A stretch of 64,000 bases of DNA, taken from the NCBI GenBank assembly GCA_011390385.1, contig JAABSN010000001.1, forward strand, positions 16,220 to 80,219, written 5' to 3'. The position numbers and the translations under genes were made by a program. The DNA comes from Thioalkalivibrio nitratireducens (lineage in GTDB: Bacteria > Pseudomonadota > Gammaproteobacteria > Ectothiorhodospirales > Ectothiorhodospiraceae). Below the pieces are notes generated by a model. That model saw only the letters and a program-made list of their open reading frames with translations, made no database searches and was not told the origin of the DNA. Shown here one piece after another: positions 1-12,488 of the stretch (positions within the stretch are counted from its first letter, which is position 1; every line of letters begins with the position of its first letter).

Positions 1-244
1 CCTTGTCCTGGGCCTCGAGTTCCGCGGAACGCTCGATGTACCGCGCGGCCATGACTTCGACCAGCTTGATGCTTTTGTCCTTGAAGTCCTCGCGTCCTCC
101 ATAGAGCGCATGGAACAGGGAATGAATGGCGTAGAAATTCGCACCCAGACGGGTATAGAAATAGCGCAGATCCTGCCGCCGGATCTCCGGCTTCAGTTCA
201 TCGAGGATCTCGTTCAGGAGAGAATGCGATACCTGTTCGTACAT
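1..244 (-). CDS. Amylosucrase-like GH13 glycosidase, N-terminal part (cut by window edge)
   Basis: Only the first 81 codons lie in the window; the gene runs off the left edge on the minus strand. The translation starts MYEQVSHSLLNEIL and carries the helical N-terminal pattern of amylosucrases and related GH13 enzymes: an aromatic-rich FYTRLGANF stretch, then ALYGGRED, then a helix ending in ERSAELEAQD. In amylosucrases this helical domain precedes the TIM barrel that cleaves sucrose or transfers glucose to alpha-glucan. The ATG is the only ATG between an upstream in-frame stop near 269 and the conserved region. The catalytic domain is not visible, so substrate and activity cannot be judged. 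Confidence 0.55.
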   Translation of the reverse strand, partial: MYEQVSHSLLNEILDELKPEIRRQDLRYFYTRLGANFYAIHSLFHALYGGREDFKDKSIKLVEVMAARYIERSAELEAQDK

Positions 245-426
245 GCGGCCCTTTACTGATGCGGTTATCTACGCGAGGAATCGCCGAGCGTGCGGCGGAC
301 GGTTGCCGCGACATGATCGGCAACCCTGCGCCACAGCGCAAACCGTATTGCTCGTTCGCCCTGTTCGGCGTCGAACGGCAAGCGCATGGCACACAGGGCT
401 TTCTACGGTTTGTAACCGGGACTGTT

Positions 427-1077
427 TCAGTTCTTTTTCCCGGTTTCTGGTCGACTGCCTCGGCGCGGTGTGAATCCGGGGCGTTCCAGGAGGATCAGTA
501 TGAAGCGCCGGTTCATCGCGATCCACAGGGTGGCGGCGCCGATCACCGGAAGCATCAGGAAGCCGAACTGATAACCCAGTCCGATCGCCTCCAGGTGCCA
601 GGTCTGGAAGCCCAGTTCATGACGGATCTCCGAGCCTGAATCCAGAGCGAGTGTCTTCAGGACATCGAAGCTGATGCCCCAGACATGGAGCGGCATCAGG
701 CCGATGTAGGCGATGACCAGACGCCAATAGGTGAAGAAGCGCTCGTCTGCAGCAAATAGCAGCGCCAACAGAACGGGGAGATTCCAGGAATACACCAGCG
801 CATTGACACTGATCACGGCCTGGCCTACCGCTCCCGGCGGAGCGCCGGGAACGTCAATGGTCAGCCCGGTCACGAAGAACAGTTCCCGCGCCAACCCCTC
901 CACGTTCTCGATCAATCCCGGGTGCATCAGGTTCAGGAGCCACTGACTGATCCATACAGCGGGCATCAGCAGAACCTGGGCGACGAAATACCAGAAAGCG
1001 AACGCGCCGGGCAGCCACAGGAACGTGGCCAGGAAGAAACGCCCGAGGACACTAGTGGGAAGCAAGTGCATCAGCAT
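427..1077 (-). CDS. Exosortase H-associated membrane protein
   Basis: A 216-residue membrane protein with about four or five hydrophobic segments (near residues 10-45, 85-110, 115-135 and 165-195). It follows the exosortase gene on the same strand and overlaps it by 26 bases, so the two are almost certainly co-translated. Small multi-spanning proteins next to XrtH are a known companion family of the exosortase H system. The exact role, perhaps positioning the sortase or its substrate in the inner membrane, is unknown. The C-terminus is basic and probably cytoplasmic. Confidence 0.7.
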   Translation of the reverse strand: MLMHLLPTSVLGRFFLATFLWLPGAFAFWYFVAQVLLMPAVWISQWLLNLMHPGLIENVEGLARELFFVTGLTIDVPGAPPGAVGQAVISVNALVYSWNLPVLLALLFAADERFFTYWRLVIAYIGLMPLHVWGISFDVLKTLALDSGSEIRHELGFQTWHLEAIGLGYQFGFLMLPVIGAATLWIAMNRRFILILLERPGFTPRRGSRPETGKKN

Positions 1078-1558
1078 TCTCCTCCCTGGGAAGGCTGCGG
1101 ATCCAGAGCAGCCAGACGATCAGAGCATCGAGCATGATCAGCGCTTGCCACACGTAAAGGTGCGCCCACTCGAAGGCGGTTTCGTTCCACATGCCGAGGA
1201 AAAACAGCGAAATGATTCGGATCAGGTTGAGCGCCTGGATGGCAAGGACGCCGATTGCGATCCCGGCCAGCTTGTATCGCCACGGGGCCGGGAAAGCGAG
1301 CATCGCTGCAATCAGTACGATCATCGCTTCCACGCCATTGCAGCCGGCAGCAATCTTGACCGCGAACTGCGTGTTCATGTCGCGGATGATCACTCCACTG
1401 GTGGCGATCTCGCGTCCGGTCAGTTCAATGAGGGCTCCGGAGATGTCCGCCAGGAGGCCTGTGAACGGTTGTACGAAATACTGTTGACCAGGGGGAGTCA
1501 ACTCGACGGTGAACAGTGCCGCCTGGATCACGAGGAACAATGCAAAGAAACGAAGCAT
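1052..1558 (-). CDS. xrtH: Exosortase H (XrtH), membrane transpeptidase
   Basis: A 168-residue multi-spanning membrane protein with the exosortase/archaeosortase catalytic triad: Cys73 in AAGCNGVEA, Arg114 in NLIRIISLFF, and His133 in WAHLYVWQ. Exosortases are thought to recognise C-terminal PEP-CTERM-like sorting tails of exported proteins, cleave them and pass the protein on to the envelope. The H subtype pairs with IPTL-type tails. The short length and the companion gene downstream at 427-1077 point to XrtH. No protein with such a tail is seen in the window, so substrates must lie elsewhere. Confidence 0.8.
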   Translation of the reverse strand: MLRFFALFLVIQAALFTVELTPPGQQYFVQPFTGLLADISGALIELTGREIATSGVIIRDMNTQFAVKIAAGCNGVEAMIVLIAAMLAFPAPWRYKLAGIAIGVLAIQALNLIRIISLFFLGMWNETAFEWAHLYVWQALIMLDALIVWLLWIRSLPREENADALASH

Positions 1559-1799
1559 TCTGGGGTCCTTCGATTCAAGGGTATCTCAAGGACATCCTGG
1601 ATTTCGGTGGCCCGGGTCGCAGGATGCAATGCAGCCTGAGGTGCGGTGATCCGATTCCCGGGGATCTGCCGTCATCAGACCTGATTGTTTCGCGCAGGTC
1701 CAGTGGCGGCGCGAAAGATCAATCCGGGACGGTCGATTTGTCCGGCTTCACTGGACATTCGGGTCGTTTGCGCAAGACGTTTTTCATGGAGTTCGTGTT

Positions 1800-2321
1800 T
1801 CATGGAGTCCGTGGCGGGTGGGGCCGAGTATGCGCCACCCTGACCAGTAGCGTCCCGGACAGCCAGTCGTGCAGCATCAGGCGGCGGGGCGTGGCCTGAC
1901 TCAGGCCGAGTCCCAACACCAGCAAGGCTGTGATGGTCGCCGTCACCCATGTAGCGTGCTGACGTGCGAGGGAGATTGCCAGCAGAACCAGGAGCCACTG
2001 TCCCAGTGCGACGAGGTAACGGATGGTTGCCTGTTTCCCATTGACCAGGCTGCCAGCCTCGTCACGCAATTGGATATTCCACGCCTGCATGCCCAGAGTC
2101 TGGCCGGTGCGGGTCCAGAACCAGGCGAAGAAGGCCCAGCCAGCCAGCAGATTGACCACAAATTGCAATGGAATCAGGGCGCGCCCCGTCCACTCGCCCA
2201 TCAGAACGAAGACAAGGCCCAACGCCATCCAGAGGGCGAGCAGTAGCAGGCCATCGTAGATCATCGCCCCCAGGCGCCTTGGCAGACCGACCGGGTCCGG
2301 AAGGGCAGCGAACCCGGACAC
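1800..2321 (-). CDS. RDD family membrane protein
   Basis: From a GTG three bases after the moeA stop codon, the product is 173 residues with an RDD-domain layout: an N-terminal PRRLGAMIYDG containing the conserved Arg and Asp, then three or four hydrophobic segments and the mid-protein TGQTLGMQAWNIQL motif that is typical of the family. RDD proteins are small inner-membrane proteins; some are implicated in Na+/H+ exchange, but most have no known function. Longer open reading upstream overlaps moeA and has shadow-like composition, so the GTG at 2321 is preferred. It is probably co-transcribed with moeA-mobB. Confidence 0.75.
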   Translation of the reverse strand: MSGFAALPDPVGLPRRLGAMIYDGLLLLALWMALGLVFVLMGEWTGRALIPLQFVVNLLAGWAFFAWFWTRTGQTLGMQAWNIQLRDEAGSLVNGKQATIRYLVALGQWLLVLLAISLARQHATWVTATITALLVLGLGLSQATPRRLMLHDWLSGTLLVRVAHTRPHPPRTP

Positions 2322-2323
2322 GG

Positions 2324-3568
2324 TCAGAACACCGACTGGAAGGGGATGACCTCGACCTGGTCGCCTGCGGTGGCCCCGTCGCTCTCCTGCGGAAGAACGA
2401 TGTAGGCGTTGGCGACGCTCATCGAGCGAAGCTGGTGCGAGCCCTGGCCGCCGGTGGAGCGCACCGTCCATTCCCCATTGCGCCGTTCGAGGATGCCCCG
2501 TTGATAATCCGCACGCCCCGGGTTTTTCCGCAGATCCTCGAGCAGGCGCGCATGCAGGGCCAGTGGCGGCTCCGGGGCGGTACCGCAAAGCCGCAGCAGT
2601 GCGGGCCGCACGAACAGCGAGAAAGTGGCCATCACCGACACGGGGTTGCCCGGCAGTCCCAAAAACAGTGACTTTCCGAATCGGCCGAAAGCCAGCGGGC
2701 GCCCGGGCTTCATCGCAACCTTCCAGAAATCGGTCTCGCCTTCGCTTCGAAGCAGCCTGGACACGAAGTCGGCGTCGCCGACGGAGACGCCGCCGGTGGT
2801 CAGCGTCAGATCGGCGGATTCTCCGGCGTGGGTCAATGCCGCGCGCACGGCATCCTCGGTGTCGGGGATCACACCGAGGTCGATGAACTGCACCGGGTAG
2901 CGGCCGAGCAGGGCGCGCAGCGTGTAGCGATTGCTGTCGTGGATCTGTCCGGGGCCCAGCGGCTGACCGATCGGCACCAGCTCATCCCCGGTGGTGAAGA
3001 AAACCACTTTTGGTCGCCGCACCAGGGTAGCTTCGCCGATGCCCTGGGATGCCAGCAGGCCGATATCAGCCGCGGTAAGGCGCCGACCAGGTTCGAGGAT
3101 CACGGTGCCCGCGCGGGTGTCTTCCCCGGGGTTACGGATATGTGCTTCGCCCTGGGGCTCCTTCTCCAGCGTGATCCATCCGGACTCGACTCGAACGTGC
3201 TCCTGCACGACGACGATGTCAGCGCCTTCGGGCACCACTGCGCCGGTAAGGATCCGGATACATTCGCCAGCGGCCAGTTGTCCGTGCCAGGGGTGACCTG
3301 CGGCGGACAAACCGGCCACGCGCAGCCTGGTTCCCGCACTCGCGTCTGCGGAGTTCAGCGCATATCCATCCATCGCTGAATTGCGTGACGAGGGGACATC
3401 GATGCGAGCGGTTACCGGCTCGGCCAGTATTCGGTCCAGGGCCTCGGTGATCGCCAGCCTGTCGCTCCCTTCCACGGGCACGCAGGCGCCGAGTATGCGT
3501 TCGAGCGCCTGCTCGACCGTCAGCATGGCAGGATCGGTTTCATCCATCATGGTGTCCTCGGGTTTCAA
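2324..3568 (-). CDS. moeA: Molybdopterin molybdenumtransferase MoeA
   Basis: MoeA inserts molybdenum into adenylated molybdopterin in the last steps of molybdenum cofactor synthesis. The 414-residue product has the expected signatures: DVPSSRNSAMDGYAL near residue 58, GDELVPIGQ near 194, TTGGVSVGD near 258, and GLPGNPVSV near 304. Its start overlaps the mobB stop by four bases (ATGA), which indicates coupled translation. Alternative ATG codons at residues 7 and 8 are possible. Its presence implies molybdoenzymes elsewhere in the genome. Confidence 0.95.
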   Translation of the reverse strand: MKPEDTMMDETDPAMLTVEQALERILGACVPVEGSDRLAITEALDRILAEPVTARIDVPSSRNSAMDGYALNSADASAGTRLRVAGLSAAGHPWHGQLAAGECIRILTGAVVPEGADIVVVQEHVRVESGWITLEKEPQGEAHIRNPGEDTRAGTVILEPGRRLTAADIGLLASQGIGEATLVRRPKVVFFTTGDELVPIGQPLGPGQIHDSNRYTLRALLGRYPVQFIDLGVIPDTEDAVRAALTHAGESADLTLTTGGVSVGDADFVSRLLRSEGETDFWKVAMKPGRPLAFGRFGKSLFLGLPGNPVSVMATFSLFVRPALLRLCGTAPEPPLALHARLLEDLRKNPGRADYQRGILERRNGEWTVRSTGGQGSHQLRSMSVANAYIVLPQESDGATAGDQVEVIPFQSVF

Positions 3569-4128
3569 GGCCTGGGTTTCGCCTTCAACCCGGGAAGGCC
3601 GAAACGCTCACCAATGAAGGAGGCGATGACGCGCACTTCGTCCAGCGGTAGCGTCGCGATGCCATCAGGAACCGATCCGGGGTCATCGGTGGCCACGGCA
3701 ATGATGTGGGGATCGTCGACGCACAAAAGGGGTTTGCCCAGCGCTGGGCGGTGAATCTCGATCTTGGGTATCGATTCACCCTTGAAACCTTCGACGAGAA
3801 TCAGATCCATGCGGCGAGGGTCCAGCATCGGGATCAGATCGTCGAGGACCGGCTTGCTTTCCTGATCCTCGGGATTCTCCACCATCAGCGCCAGCCGCCG
3901 GCTTGAAGCCACGAGCACCTGGCCTGCTCCGGCCTTCCGCAATTCGTAGCTGTCCTTGCCCGGCTGATCGACGTCGAAATTGTGATGCGCGTGCTTGATC
4001 AACGCGACGCGCAGTCCACTGTCGCGAAGGATGGGAAGCAGCCGTGTCAGCAGCGTGGTCTTGCCGGCCCCGCTCCACGCTGCGAAACCGAGCAAGGGGG
4101 TCGACCGCGAGGTCATGCTGTCGCTCAT
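3565..4128 (-). CDS. mobB: Molybdopterin-guanine dinucleotide biosynthesis protein MobB
   Basis: A 187-residue P-loop GTPase that helps MobA form the MGD cofactor. The Walker A motif GFAAWSGAGKTTLL sits near residues 14-27; further on are the family-typical KHAHHNFDVD and LILVEGFKGE segments. The ATG at 4128 (MSDSMTSRST) is chosen because the P-loop should lie near the N-terminus; the 69 extra codons upstream have no family match. It heads the mobB-moeA-RDD operon and diverges from the nfeD gene. Confidence 0.9.
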   Translation of the reverse strand: MSDSMTSRSTPLLGFAAWSGAGKTTLLTRLLPILRDSGLRVALIKHAHHNFDVDQPGKDSYELRKAGAGQVLVASSRRLALMVENPEDQESKPVLDDLIPMLDPRRMDLILVEGFKGESIPKIEIHRPALGKPLLCVDDPHIIAVATDDPGSVPDGIATLPLDEVRVIASFIGERFGLPGLKAKPRP

Positions 4129-4434
4129 GTGATGATCTGCCTCACTGGCCACGAAGGGATTGCTCACCGATGCCGCGAGGATACCGAAGGTGGAAAGGAA
4201 TGGCACCTGCATGCAGCCATGGAGATTGAAACCACGGCAGGTCCTCGTTGTCCACCCTGGTACGAAAGCAAGGCGGCGATCGGTTACTCTGGGCTCGTGG
4301 TTTTCGAAGGACCGGGGGATTCGCATTGGCCGCAATTGCCAGTGTTCGCCGGCAGCCGTCTGGATGGCTCGGAGCCTCGATCGCTGACATCATTGCGGTA
4401 TCGCTGCGAGAGCCCCCAAGGTTAGGACAACACA
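4129..4434. other. Intergenic region between divergent mobB and nfeD
   Basis: This 306-base stretch separates two divergent operons and must hold the promoters of both. I see a purine-rich stretch just before the nfeD ATG (AGGTTAGGAC) but no promoter hexamers clear enough to call. Open frames here are short and look non-coding. Confidence 0.5.
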
Positions 4435-5934
4435 ATGCGCCTGTACTCGATGAAATCGATGTTCCGATTGGTCTTCTGGGCCTCGCTGATTCTGGGCGCC
4501 GCAGGCTGGCTGGTCGCAGCATCGGGCGATGAAGAGCGCAAGCAGGCCCTGCTGCTGACCGTTTCCGACGCCATCGGTCCCGCGACGGGTGACTACATCA
4601 TTCGCGGCATCGAGCGCGCTGGGCGCGATGAGGCCGAGCTCCTGGTGCTCAACCTCGATACGCCGGGTGGCCTCGATTCGTCGATGCGGGACATCGTGAA
4701 GGCAATGCTGGCTTCGGAGGTTCCGGTGGTGACGTATGTCCACCCGGCCGGCGGACGCGCTGCGAGCGCCGGCACCTACATGCTCTACGGCTCGCACGTG
4801 GCGGCCATGACACCGGCGACCAATATCGGCTCGGCCACACCGGTACAGATGGGTGGCGGTTTTCCCGGTCTGGACGACGGTGACAGCCGGCCGTCCCGCA
4901 GTGATGACGGAAACGGCCGTGATGCGGAGCAAGACGAGTCGGCTGAGGACGCCAACGGTGACGACGGCGCAACGGCAGAAGCTGCGGATGGCGAAGACAG
5001 AACGGATGAGACCCGCCGTGGTGAAACCGCGATGGAGCGCAAGGTTCTCGAGGATGCGGTTTCCTACATCCGCGGGCTGGCCGAGCGCTTCGATCGCAAT
5101 GCCGACTGGGCCGAGGAGGCGGTGCGCGAAGGCTCCAATATCGGCGCCCGCGAGGCCCTGGAGCTCAACGTGGTCGAGTTCGTGGCCGAGAACCTCGAGG
5201 ATCTGCTCGAGCAGTTGGACGGACACAGTGTGCGCATGGCCTGGGGCGAAGAGGTTCTGGACACAGTCAACATCGAGGTGGTTCGGGTCGACCCTGACTG
5301 GCGGACCAATCTGCTGGCGGTGATCACCAGCCCCAACATCGCTTATATCCTGATGCTGATCGGTATCTACGGCATCATTTTCGAACTCTCCAATCCCGGA
5401 GCGATCTACCCTGGAGTCATCGGTGCGATCTCGCTGGTGCTGGCCTTTTACGCACTGCAGGTGATGCCGGTGAACTATGCTGGTCTGGCCCTGATCCTTC
5501 TGGGGCTGATCTTCATGGTCGCGGAAGCTTTCCTTCCCAGTTTCGGGATACTGGGCATCGGTGGCATGATCTCCTTCATCACGGGCTCAATCATTCTTTG
5601 GGACGATCCGGATTTGAACATTTCCCTTCCTCTGGTTTTCGGTACCGCTATCGTCGTGGGCGTGTTCTCGATCTGGGTGCTCGGGCGCCTGATCCGGCTG
5701 CGCAAGGTCAAGCCGACGATCGGGCGCGAGGAGATGATCGGCATGATCGGTGAGGCGCGTGAGGATATCGATCGCAGCGGGCGCGTTTACGTGCACAGCG
5801 AGCTGTGGACAGCCGACACCACCCAACCGGTGTCGGAAGGCCAGAAGGTTCGGGTCGTTGCCATGGAGGGGCTGCGTCTCCGGGTCGAGCCCGTGTCGGA
5901 CGACGCTGACGCAACGGACGCACCACGCTCCTGA
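4435..5934 (+). CDS. NfeD-family membrane-bound ClpP-class serine protease
   Basis: A 499-residue NfeD1b-type protein. It has an N-terminal signal or anchor (residues 8-29), a ClpP-like protease domain with LNLDTPGGL near 72, nucleophile Ser111 in RAASAGTY and partner Lys203 in [16 protein letters not shown], then four to five membrane segments (about 320-430) and a C-terminal soluble OB-type NfeD domain. These proteases work with stomatin/slipin partners in membrane protein quality control, and a slipin gene follows directly. Residues 145-198 form an unusually acidic insertion between the two catalytic residues. Confidence 0.9.
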   Translation: MRLYSMKSMFRLVFWASLILGAAGWLVAASGDEERKQALLLTVSDAIGPATGDYIIRGIERAGRDEAELLVLNLDTPGGLDSSMRDIVKAMLASEVPVVTYVHPAGGRAASAGTYMLYGSHVAAMTPATNIGSATPVQMGGGFPGLDDGDSRPSRSDDGNGRDAEQDESAEDANGDDGATAEAADGEDRTDETRRGETAMERKVLEDAVSYIRGLAERFDRNADWAEEAVREGSNIGAREALELNVVEFVAENLEDLLEQLDGHSVRMAWGEEVLDTVNIEVVRVDPDWRTNLLAVITSPNIAYILMLIGIYGIIFELSNPGAIYPGVIGAISLVLAFYALQVMPVNYAGLALILLGLIFMVAEAFLPSFGILGIGGMISFITGSIILWDDPDLNISLPLVFGTAIVVGVFSIWVLGRLIRLRKVKPTIGREEMIGMIGEAREDIDRSGRVYVHSELWTADTTQPVSEGQKVRVVAMEGLRLRVEPVSDDADATDAPRS

Positions 5935-5999
5935 ATTCTCGTTCCAGCCGTTCGCTGCAGCAAACGGCTTCCGACAACCCAAGTGAAGGAGAAATCGTA

Positions 6000-6791
6000 A
6001 TGACCGGAGCGTATCTTTTCCCGTTAGTGGTGGTCGTCGCGCTGATCGCGATGTCCATCAAGGTATTGCGCGAATACGAGCGCGGCGTGGTCTTTTTCCT
6101 GGGGCGTTTCCAGGCGGTGAAGGGTCCCGGACTGATCATCATCATCCCGGGCATCCAGCAGATGGTGAAGGTGGACCTGCGTATCATCACGCTCGACGTG
6201 CCCAGCCAGGACGTGATCTCCCAGGACAACGTGACGGTGCGCGTGAACGCAGTGCTGTATTTCCGCGTGGTCGATTCGGCGAAGTCGGTGATTCAGGTCG
6301 AGGACTACTTTGCAGCGACGAGTCAGTTGGCTCAGACGACACTCCGTTCGGTGCTCGGCAAACACGATCTGGACGAAATGCTTTCCGAACGTGACAAGCT
6401 GAACGCAGACATCCAGGAGATCCTGGATTCCCAGACCGATACCTGGGGCATCAAGGTCACCAATGTCGAGATCAAGCACGTGGACCTGAACGAGTCGATG
6501 ATCCGCGCGATCGCCCGCCAGGCCGAGGCCGAGCGCGAGCGGCGTGCGAAGGTCATTCACGCCGAAGGTGAACTGCAGGCGGCGGAGAAGCTGTCGCAGG
6601 CGGCTGAGATCATCAGCAAGAACCCGGCGGCTCTGCAGTTGCGTTACCTGCAGACCATGGCGGACATGTCGAACAGCAGCCAGGCCAATACCATCTTCTT
6701 CCCGTTGCCCCTGGAACTGACCAAGGTCTTCGACGCGATTGCCGCCAAGTTTGGTGCCCACGGTACCGCGGCCGGTGACAAGACCGACTGA
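6000..6791 (+). CDS. Slipin / stomatin-like SPFH (band 7) membrane protein
   Basis: A 263-residue SPFH protein with one N-terminal membrane segment (residues 5-20), the stomatin signature [13 protein letters not shown] followed by [12 protein letters not shown], and a charged coiled-coil region (about 165-210) containing [20 protein letters not shown]. Slipins form oligomers at membrane microdomains and are clients or regulators of the NfeD protease encoded 65 bases upstream; the pair is one of the best conserved operons of its kind. A good Shine-Dalgarno (AAGGAGAAA) lies just before the ATG. Confidence 0.93.
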   Translation: MTGAYLFPLVVVVALIAMSIKVLREYERGVVFFLGRFQAVKGPGLIIIIPGIQQMVKVDLRIITLDVPSQDVISQDNVTVRVNAVLYFRVVDSAKSVIQVEDYFAATSQLAQTTLRSVLGKHDLDEMLSERDKLNADIQEILDSQTDTWGIKVTNVEIKHVDLNESMIRAIARQAEAERERRAKVIHAEGELQAAEKLSQAAEIISKNPAALQLRYLQTMADMSNSSQANTIFFPLPLELTKVFDAIAAKFGAHGTAAGDKTD

Positions 6792-7716
6792 GATCACTGC
6801 GGGGGAGCAGGGATCCGGGTTCCAGCACCCGGATCCCTTGCTCGACCGGTTTCTGGACGAACTCTGGGCAGTTGATGGGCTGGCGCGCCTGACCCTCGAA
6901 GCCTATCGGCGCGACCTGCATGCTCTCTCTGTCTGGCTTGCGGATCGTGGATCGACCCTGGTCGACGCCAGCCGCGCGGACCTGCTCGCCTTTCTGGGTG
7001 AACGGATGCAGGCTGGTTTCCGCCCCAAATCCGTCGCTCGCTGGCTGTCCAGCCAGCGGCGCTTCTACCGATTCCTCGTTGTCGCCGGCATGCGTCGGGA
7101 TGATCCCACCGCGCGTATCGATGCCCCCCGAATCGGTCGACCGCTGCCCGGTAGTCTTTCGGAGGCGCAGGTGGAGGCATTGCTCGCTGCGCCGGATCCG
7201 GATACCCCGATCGGCCTGCGTGATCGGTCAATGCTGGAACTCCTGTATGCCACCGGTCTGCGCGTTTCCGAACTGGTGACCCTGCAGCAGTCTCAGGTCA
7301 ATGCCCGCCAGGGGGTGCTGCGGGTGACTGGCAAGGGCTCACGCGAACGTCTGGTTCCCTTGGGAGAAGAAGCAGGGGACTGGCTTCGGACATATCTGGA
7401 CGAGGCCCGGCCGGCACTGATGCGCGGACATCCGCCGGCCGAGGCCGTGTTTGTGACCCGCCGCGGGACGGGTATGACCCGGCAGGCTTTCTGGTACCGC
7501 GTCAAGCAGTACGCCGCGATGGCTGGCATCGCATTGACCTTGTCGCCGCATACCCTGCGCCATGCTTTTGCGACCCACCTGCTCGATCATGGCGCCGACC
7601 TGCGCGTGGTCCAGATGCTGTTGGGCCATAGCAGCCTTTCCACCACGCAGATCTATACCCATGTGGCACGGGCGCGATTGCAGGCCCTGCACGCGCAGCA
7701 TCACCCCCGTGGGTAG
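6775..7716 (+). CDS. xerD: Site-specific tyrosine recombinase XerD
   Basis: XerD acts with XerC at the dif site to resolve chromosome dimers. Counting from the TTG at 6739, all catalytic residues are present: Arg175 (ATGLRVSEL), Lys199, His271 and Arg274 ([10 protein letters not shown]), His297 ([10 protein letters not shown]) and the nucleophile Tyr306 (IYTHV). The N-terminal SAM-like domain starts at [11 protein letters not shown]. The start is uncertain: TTG 6739, GTG 6775 and TTG 6838 are in frame and there is no ATG. GTG 6775 gives 313 residues and a 17-base overlap with the slipin gene. The gene is followed by dsbC, as in Escherichia coli. Confidence 0.93.
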   Translation: MTRPTEITAGEQGSGFQHPDPLLDRFLDELWAVDGLARLTLEAYRRDLHALSVWLADRGSTLVDASRADLLAFLGERMQAGFRPKSVARWLSSQRRFYRFLVVAGMRRDDPTARIDAPRIGRPLPGSLSEAQVEALLAAPDPDTPIGLRDRSMLELLYATGLRVSELVTLQQSQVNARQGVLRVTGKGSRERLVPLGEEAGDWLRTYLDEARPALMRGHPPAEAVFVTRRGTGMTRQAFWYRVKQYAAMAGIALTLSPHTLRHAFATHLLDHGADLRVVQMLLGHSSLSTTQIYTHVARARLQALHAQHHPRG

Positions 7717-7891
7717 CCGCGGCGACCAGCCGTCGCCTTTGTTGCGAGCGTGCGGGATGTGTTCTGCGTAGGGGTCGCATGGGGGTCTTCTCTTCCACCT
7801 GGGTCGGCGTGCGGCAGACCCGGTTTTCCCGAGACTGCGCGGTGATACACTCGCGCGGTTGAATTTTCTGACGAAAAAGGCGGTAACACTG

Positions 7892-8590
7892 ATGACACGA
7901 ACCTTTGTGACAACCTTGCTGGCCCTGCTGGTCATGTCTCCTGCAGGCGCCAACGAAACGATCGAACAGCGGATGGCCGAAATCATCCCCGACATCACCC
8001 CGGATTCGATACGGCCCTCGGGTCTGGCCAATCTCTACGAAGTCCGCTATGGCACTGATATCTTTTATGTTTCCGAGGATGGAAGGTTCCTCCTGCAAGG
8101 AAACCTGATCGATCTGGAGTCGCGCGAGAATCTGACGGAACGAACCAAGCGCGGGGTGCGCGCGGAAATCTTTGCGGCGATTCCCGATTCCGAGCTGACC
8201 GTCTATGCACCGGAAGGCGAGACACGCTACACGCTGAACGTCTTCACGGATCCGAATTGTCCGTATTGCCGGCAGTTTCATCAGGATCTGGACAAGTACC
8301 TTGAAGCCGGCGTCAAGGTCCGGTACTTCATGTACCCGGTTCTCGGACGCAATTCCCCGGAGATCATGCGTGACATCTGGTGCGCCGACAGCCGAACCGA
8401 TGCGATGGACCGCGCGAAATCCGATCGTGCCGTTGCCTCCAATGACTGTCCGACGCCGGTGGATGAGCATCTCGCACTGGGCCGGGAACTGGGAATCACC
8501 GGTACGCCGGCGAGTATCACCGGTAACGGGCAACTCATCTCGGGCTTTCGGCCGATGGTCGACACAATGGTGATTCTGCAATCCGAGTAA
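7892..8590 (+). CDS. dsbC: Periplasmic thiol:disulfide interchange protein DsbC
   Basis: DsbC repairs wrongly paired disulfides in periplasmic proteins. From the ATG at 7892 the product has 232 residues: a signal peptide (TRTFVTTLLALLVMSPAGA), an N-terminal dimerisation domain and a C-terminal thioredoxin-fold domain with the active site NCPYC. Escherichia coli DsbC has CGYC; the Gly-to-Pro change gives the same CPYC centre as glutaredoxins and could shift the redox potential. An in-frame TTG at 7859 would add 11 residues before the signal peptide and is less likely. Placement after xerD is conserved. Confidence 0.9.
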   Translation: MTRTFVTTLLALLVMSPAGANETIEQRMAEIIPDITPDSIRPSGLANLYEVRYGTDIFYVSEDGRFLLQGNLIDLESRENLTERTKRGVRAEIFAAIPDSELTVYAPEGETRYTLNVFTDPNCPYCRQFHQDLDKYLEAGVKVRYFMYPVLGRNSPEIMRDIWCADSRTDAMDRAKSDRAVASNDCPTPVDEHLALGRELGITGTPASITGNGQLISGFRPMVDTMVILQSE

Positions 8591-8626
8591 ACCGCCGCCA
8601 GCGGCGCCGCACTGCCCGTCCCTGAT

Positions 8627-8654
8627 CACCCTCTCCCGCTTGCGGGAGAGGGTG
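8627..8654. repeat. Perfect palindromic hairpin (terminator- or REP-like)
   Basis: Two 13-base arms (CACCCTCTCCCGC and its exact complement) surround a TT loop, 37 bases after the dsbC stop. No T-run follows, so this resembles the CTCTCCC/GGGAGAG repeats scattered in many proteobacterial genomes more than a classic intrinsic terminator. It could still protect or end the xerD-dsbC transcript. Confidence 0.7.
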
Positions 8655-8779
8655 GGGCATAAGGCTGATTCCCGTCTGCCGTCCCGGTTTCTGCACGGAT
8701 CCGAACGTGTCGGCCGCAAGTCCCCGCTGCCGCGCCAGCTTGAGATGGTCCAGGACCTCATTCACCTGGTGAGGAAATC

Positions 8780-9319
8780 ATGAAATTCAGAGCGGGATAC
8801 AAGGGGCGGGAAGCGGAGCTCATCGACCTTTTCGCTGTGACCTTCGCGGCGTCCGAGGGCGAGCAGGAAGGCGCGCTGATCGGGCAGCTCGTGCGCAGGC
8901 TGCTGGGCGGCACGGCGGGCAGGGATCTGTTCGTCTTCACGGCCGAGGACGACGGCACGATCGTCGGCGGTATCGCCTTCTCGCGACTGCGCTACGATCA
9001 GGATGAGCGGATCGTATTCCTTCTCGCCCCTGTCGCTGTGGCGCCCGATCAGCAAGGGAAGGGTATCGGGCAGAAGCTGCTGTCCCATGGCCTGGCTGCT
9101 CTGCGCAGCGCCGGCATCGACGTCGCCATGACCTATGGCGATCCGGGGTTCTATGCCAAGGTCGGTTTCATGCCGATCAGCGAAGCGGATACCCCAGCGC
9201 CCTTCGTGCTCAACCGCCCCGAAGGCTGGCTGGCACAGGCGTTGACGGAACACGCACTCACGCCGCTGAAAGGACCGTCCCGCTGTGTCGAAGCGCTGAA
9301 TGACCCCGTCTTCTGGTAG
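8780..9319 (+). CDS. GNAT family N-acetyltransferase (YhbS-like)
   Basis: A 179-residue single-domain acetyltransferase. The acetyl-CoA binding signature is VAVAPDQQGKGIGQKLLSHG near residues 92-111, followed by DPGFYAKVGFMP, which is typical of the YhbS branch. The substrate is unknown. It stands alone between dsbC and the convergent cnoX gene. A 163-residue frame on the opposite strand is a shadow. Confidence 0.88.
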   Translation: MKFRAGYKGREAELIDLFAVTFAASEGEQEGALIGQLVRRLLGGTAGRDLFVFTAEDDGTIVGGIAFSRLRYDQDERIVFLLAPVAVAPDQQGKGIGQKLLSHGLAALRSAGIDVAMTYGDPGFYAKVGFMPISEADTPAPFVLNRPEGWLAQALTEHALTPLKGPSRCVEALNDPVFW

Positions 9320-9393
9320 GGTTCATCGCCGCGGAGCATCACCACGCGGCAAGTTCCGCCGTGTCAGCCTGCGGGTATGCGAGTCAGCGGCAA

Positions 9394-12345
<2,952 letters not shown>

Positions 12346-12488
12346 GTACCCCCTGCAGGTTCTGGGTGGCACAGCATCCGCCCAAGCGATTCCCTCGCCC
12401 CGGCCGCGGAACGCCGTGAATACATCCCTGTCGGCGTGACGGCGGCATCCCTGCTGCCGACACCCGCGACCGGGACCAGGGAATCGCT

